Source of the DNA: Terriglobia bacterium
GTDB lineage: Bacteria > Acidobacteriota > Terriglobia > Terriglobales > Acidobacteriaceae
Assembly (NCBI GenBank): GCA_020073165.1
Contig: JAIQFP010000004.1
Span: 1 to 64,000, forward strand
Length of the DNA stretch: 64,000 nucleotides
Direction of reading: 5' to 3'
The notes under the pieces were generated by a model that was not told where the DNA came from, did no database searches, and was given only the letters and a program-made list of their open reading frames with translations. The position numbers and the translations under genes were made by a program. Positions 61,664 to 64,000 of this stretch are shown here, piece after piece (the first letter of the stretch is position 1; the number at the start of each line of letters is the position of its first letter).

Positions 61664-63259
61664 CTAGCTGATCTTCTCTCCTACCGACTTGCCCTGCGTG
61701 AACAGGTACAGATAATCCGGTCCGCCGGATTTCGAGTCGGTTCCTGACATGTTGAAGCCACCGAAGGGATGCGCGCCCACCATTGCGCCCGTGCATTTGC
61801 GGTTGATGTACAGGTTGCCGACGTGGAAGTCCTGCATGGCGCGATTAATCTTCTCCCGCGACTTGGTGTAGACCGCGCCGGTCAGGCCGAACTCGGTGTC
61901 GTTGGCAATCTCCAGCGCGTGATCGAAGTTCTTGGCCTTGATCACCGCCAGCACCGGGCCAAAGATTTCTTCCTGCTCGAGTTTCGACTTGGGCGGAATG
62001 TCGGCAATCACCGTGGGCTGGACGAAGAATCCATCTCCGGCCTTGGTGTCGCGAGCACCCCCGGTAATCACGCGGCCGTCCTTCTTGCCTTGTTCGATGT
62101 AGCCGAGGATGTCCTTCATGGAGCCTTCGTTAATCACTGCGCCCATGTTGGGGTTCTCCGTGGGATCGCCGACCGTGATCTTCTCCACGCGGGTCTTGAG
62201 CTTCTCCAGGAACTTGTCGTAGATGCGCTCGTCAATGATGGCGCGGGAGCAGGCTGAGCACTTCTGGCCCTGGAAGCCGAAAGCCGCCGACGCTACACCC
62301 TCGACCGCGGAGTCGATGTCGGCGTCGGCGTCCACAATGATGGCGTCCTTGCCGCCCATTTCGAGCACGGTGCGCTTGATCCAGATCTGGCCCTCGGGCT
62401 TTTCGGCCGCGACCTTGTTGATGCGCAGGCCGACCTCGCGCGATCCGGTGAAGGCGATGTAACGTGTCTTGGGATGCGCCACCACGGAGTCGCCGAAGCT
62501 GGCGCCGGCGCCGGGACAGAAGTTGACTACGCCCTCGGGCATGCCGGCTTCTTCCAGCAGCTCGAAGAACTTGGCCGCGATGGTGGGCGAGTCGCTGGAG
62601 GGCTTCAGGATGACGGTGTTGCCCGCGACAATCGAGGCCAGCGTCATGCCGGCCATGATGGCGGAGGGGAAATTCCACGGTGGAATGACCGCGCCCACGC
62701 CCAGCGGAATGTAGAAGAGGTGGTCGCGCTCGCCGGGGAGTTGCACCGGGGCCTCGACTTTGGACAGCCGTAGGGCTTCGCGGCTGTAGTACTCGCAGAA
62801 GTCAATGGTCTCGGCGATATCGCCGTCGGCTTCCGCCCAGTTTTTGCTGACTTCAAACACCATCCACGCGGCGAACTCGAACTTGCGCTCGCGCAGCAGG
62901 TCGCCGGTGCGGAACAGCAGGGCGGCGCGCTCCTCGACGGAAGTGTGTCTCCAGCTCTCAAACGCGCGGAGGGCGGCGCTCATTGCAGGCTCAACCTGCT
63001 CTTTTCCCGCTTTCTGGTGCAGGCCAACCAGTTGCGATGGCTTCGCGGGGTTGATGGACTTGATCTTGTCCGTAGTTTTGACGCGCTTGCCGCCGATGAC
63101 CAGGTCGTATTCGCGGCCCAGTTGGCCACGGACCTTCTCGATGGCGGCGCGCATCTGGCGCGCATTCTCTTCCTTGCTGAAATCGGTGAGGGGCTCGTTC
63201 ACAAACGGCCCTTCATGCAGGCGAACGCGGGGGCGGGTAGGGGCTTCGACGGTTGCCAT
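61664..63259 (-). CDS. pruA: L-glutamate gamma-semialdehyde dehydrogenase
   Basis: This aldehyde dehydrogenase oxidises glutamate semialdehyde (from proline or ornithine) to glutamate with NAD+. The stand-alone, 531-aa form fits RocA/PruA of Gram-positive and related type. Active-site Glu lies in TVLEMGGKDAIIVDADAD and the catalytic Cys in FGFQGQKCSACSRAI; FTGSREVGLRINKVA is the NAD-loop region. The C-terminal KCTGAMVGAHPFGGFNMSGT DSKSG segment is the P5C-dehydrogenase signature. No proline dehydrogenase gene is in the window; a tryptophanase gene lies upstream. Confidence 0.95.
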   Translation of the reverse strand: MATVEAPTRPRVRLHEGPFVNEPLTDFSKEENARQMRAAIEKVRGQLGREYDLVIGGKRVKTTDKIKSINPAKPSQLVGLHQKAGKEQVEPAMSAALRAFESWRHTSVEERAALLFRTGDLLRERKFEFAAWMVFEVSKNWAEADGDIAETIDFCEYYSREALRLSKVEAPVQLPGERDHLFYIPLGVGAVIPPWNFPSAIMAGMTLASIVAGNTVILKPSSDSPTIAAKFFELLEEAGMPEGVVNFCPGAGASFGDSVVAHPKTRYIAFTGSREVGLRINKVAAEKPEGQIWIKRTVLEMGGKDAIIVDADADIDSAVEGVASAAFGFQGQKCSACSRAIIDERIYDKFLEKLKTRVEKITVGDPTENPNMGAVINEGSMKDILGYIEQGKKDGRVITGGARDTKAGDGFFVQPTVIADIPPKSKLEQEEIFGPVLAVIKAKNFDHALEIANDTEFGLTGAVYTKSREKINRAMQDFHVGNLYINRKCTGAMVGAHPFGGFNMSGTDSKSGGPDYLYLFTQGKSVGEKIS

Positions 63260-63390
63260 AAGTGCACCTCAAAGAAATATCGATGCTGCCTGGGATGGGT
63301 ACGAAACACATAATTGTAGCACCGGGAAAGGCCGGAATCCGCGGGGTGGCAGCCTCACCACCGAATGTGATCTGTGTACTTGGCAACCCT

Positions 63391-63440
63391 CACGTAGGGA
63401 CGGCCGCCTCGGCCGTCCAACCGAGCGAAGCGAGGCTCCA
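63391..63440. repeat. REP-alpha copy upstream of pruA
   Basis: TCACGTAGGGACGGCCGCC and TCGGCCGTCC form a REP-alpha palindrome, followed by CGAGCGAAGCGAGGCT, a second small palindrome. The rest of the 219-bp gap shows no gene. Confidence 0.7.
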
Positions 63441-63478
63441 GCGGCAAATCTCTGTGCATTCGTGTTTTTGTGGTGCAC

Positions 63479-64000
63479 TCAGCGTCCGACTGCCACTTCC
63501 ACCGGCTCCAGCCTTGCCGTGAAGTGCCGCAAGAATGGCGCCTCGTACGACAGTCTCAACCCCTGGATCTGCTCGCGCTTCTTCCAGACTTCCAGAATCA
63601 CCTCGACGACATAATCAATGTGACTCTGCGTGTACACGCGCCGTGGGATCGCCAAGCGCACCAGGTCCATCTTGGCAGCGGCGCCGAACATGAGTGTGCC
63701 GATTTCGACCGAGCGAATTCCGCCTTCGAGGTAAAGCTCGGCTGCCAGGGCCACTCCGGGGAACTGTTCGGGCGGAATGTGCGGCAGGAAGGCTCGAGCG
63801 TCCAGGTAGATTGCATGCCCCCCGGGCGGTTGCACGATCGGCACACCCTGCTCGGCGATGTGATTGCCAAGGTACGCGGTGGAGTGGATACGATAGCGGA
63901 GGTAGTCCTCGTGCAGCGCCTCCTGCACGCCCACGGCAACGGCCTCCAGGTCGCGGCCAGCGAGGCCTCCGTAGGTCGGGTAGCCCTCGGTGAGAATCAG
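63479..64000 (-). CDS. tnaA: Tryptophanase/beta-eliminating lyase, C-terminal part
   Basis: A PLP-dependent beta-eliminating lyase (tryptophanase or tyrosine phenol-lyase). The frame runs off the right edge; visible are LTEGYPTYGGLAGRDLEAVA, then AEQGVPIVQPPGGHAIYLDA, AAELYLEGGIRSVEIGTLMF and LVRLAIPRRVYTQSHIDYVV. These belong to the C-terminal domain; the PLP lysine lies outside. The pattern favours tryptophanase over tyrosine phenol-lyase, but the two cannot be told apart here. Amino-acid degradation fits the adjacent pruA. Confidence 0.88.
   Translation of the reverse strand: MILTEGYPTYGGLAGRDLEAVAVGVQEALHEDYLRYRIHSTAYLGNHIAEQGVPIVQPPGGHAIYLDARAFLPHIPPEQFPGVALAAELYLEGGIRSVEIGTLMFGAAAKMDLVRLAIPRRVYTQSHIDYVVEVILEVWKKREQIQGLRLSYEAPFLRHFTARLEPVEVAVGR

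Overview
The window looks like one chromosomal segment of a GC-rich Acidobacteriota (Terriglobia-like). This rests on two TIGR03436-type acidobacterial VWA proteins, a Ser/Thr kinase fused to a PD40 propeller, the gene order, and dense intergenic repeat families. The taxonomic placement is inference. No rRNA, tRNA, CRISPR array, prophage or classical insertion sequence was seen.

Layout. 1-17.8 kb is the S10-spc-alpha ribosomal supercluster: the tuf tail, then rpsJ to rplO, secY, adk, map, infA, rpmJ, rpsM, rpsK, rpsD, rpoA and rplQ. An intrinsic terminator closes it. 17.9-25.7 kb holds a membrane-anchored protein, an MFS carrier, a VanZ-like protein, guaB and two convergent VWA proteins. 25.8-33.1 kb is the rimP-nusA-infB-DUF503-rbfA-nrnA operon behind a leader hairpin, plus a small membrane protein. 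33.2-45.7 kb carries an ArnT-like glycosyltransferase, a GNAT protein, small membrane proteins, an M24 peptidase, an AlkD-like protein, a POT peptide transporter, YggU, YggS, an OPT transporter, a CxxC miniprotein, comF and an HNH nuclease. 45.9-64 kb carries a LolA-like protein, an S9 peptidase, a small GIY-YIG nuclease, a secreted pseudo-metzincin with its partner, a creatininase-family protein, a binding protein without signal peptide, a cupin, a PilZ/LuxR pair, a Ser/Thr kinase, trmO, a 59-aa membrane protein, pruA and a tryptophanase fragment.

Functionally, the first and third blocks are translation and transcription machinery. Peptide handling recurs in between (M24, POT, OPT, S9), and amino-acid catabolism closes the window (pruA, tryptophanase).

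The most striking feature is the repeats. Nearly every non-overlapping gene junction, even inside the ribosomal operon, holds arrays of 7-nt words, often with a reverse-complement right arm. In nine genes the TAG stop is itself part of the array. Two REP-like palindromes add to this. REP-alpha has formed an in-frame 111-bp element inside the S9 peptidase gene. REP-beta bounds a small GIY-YIG nuclease gene in inverted orientation beside a tandem REP-beta duplication, which may be a REP/nuclease mobile unit analogous to REP-RAYT systems. That function is inference.
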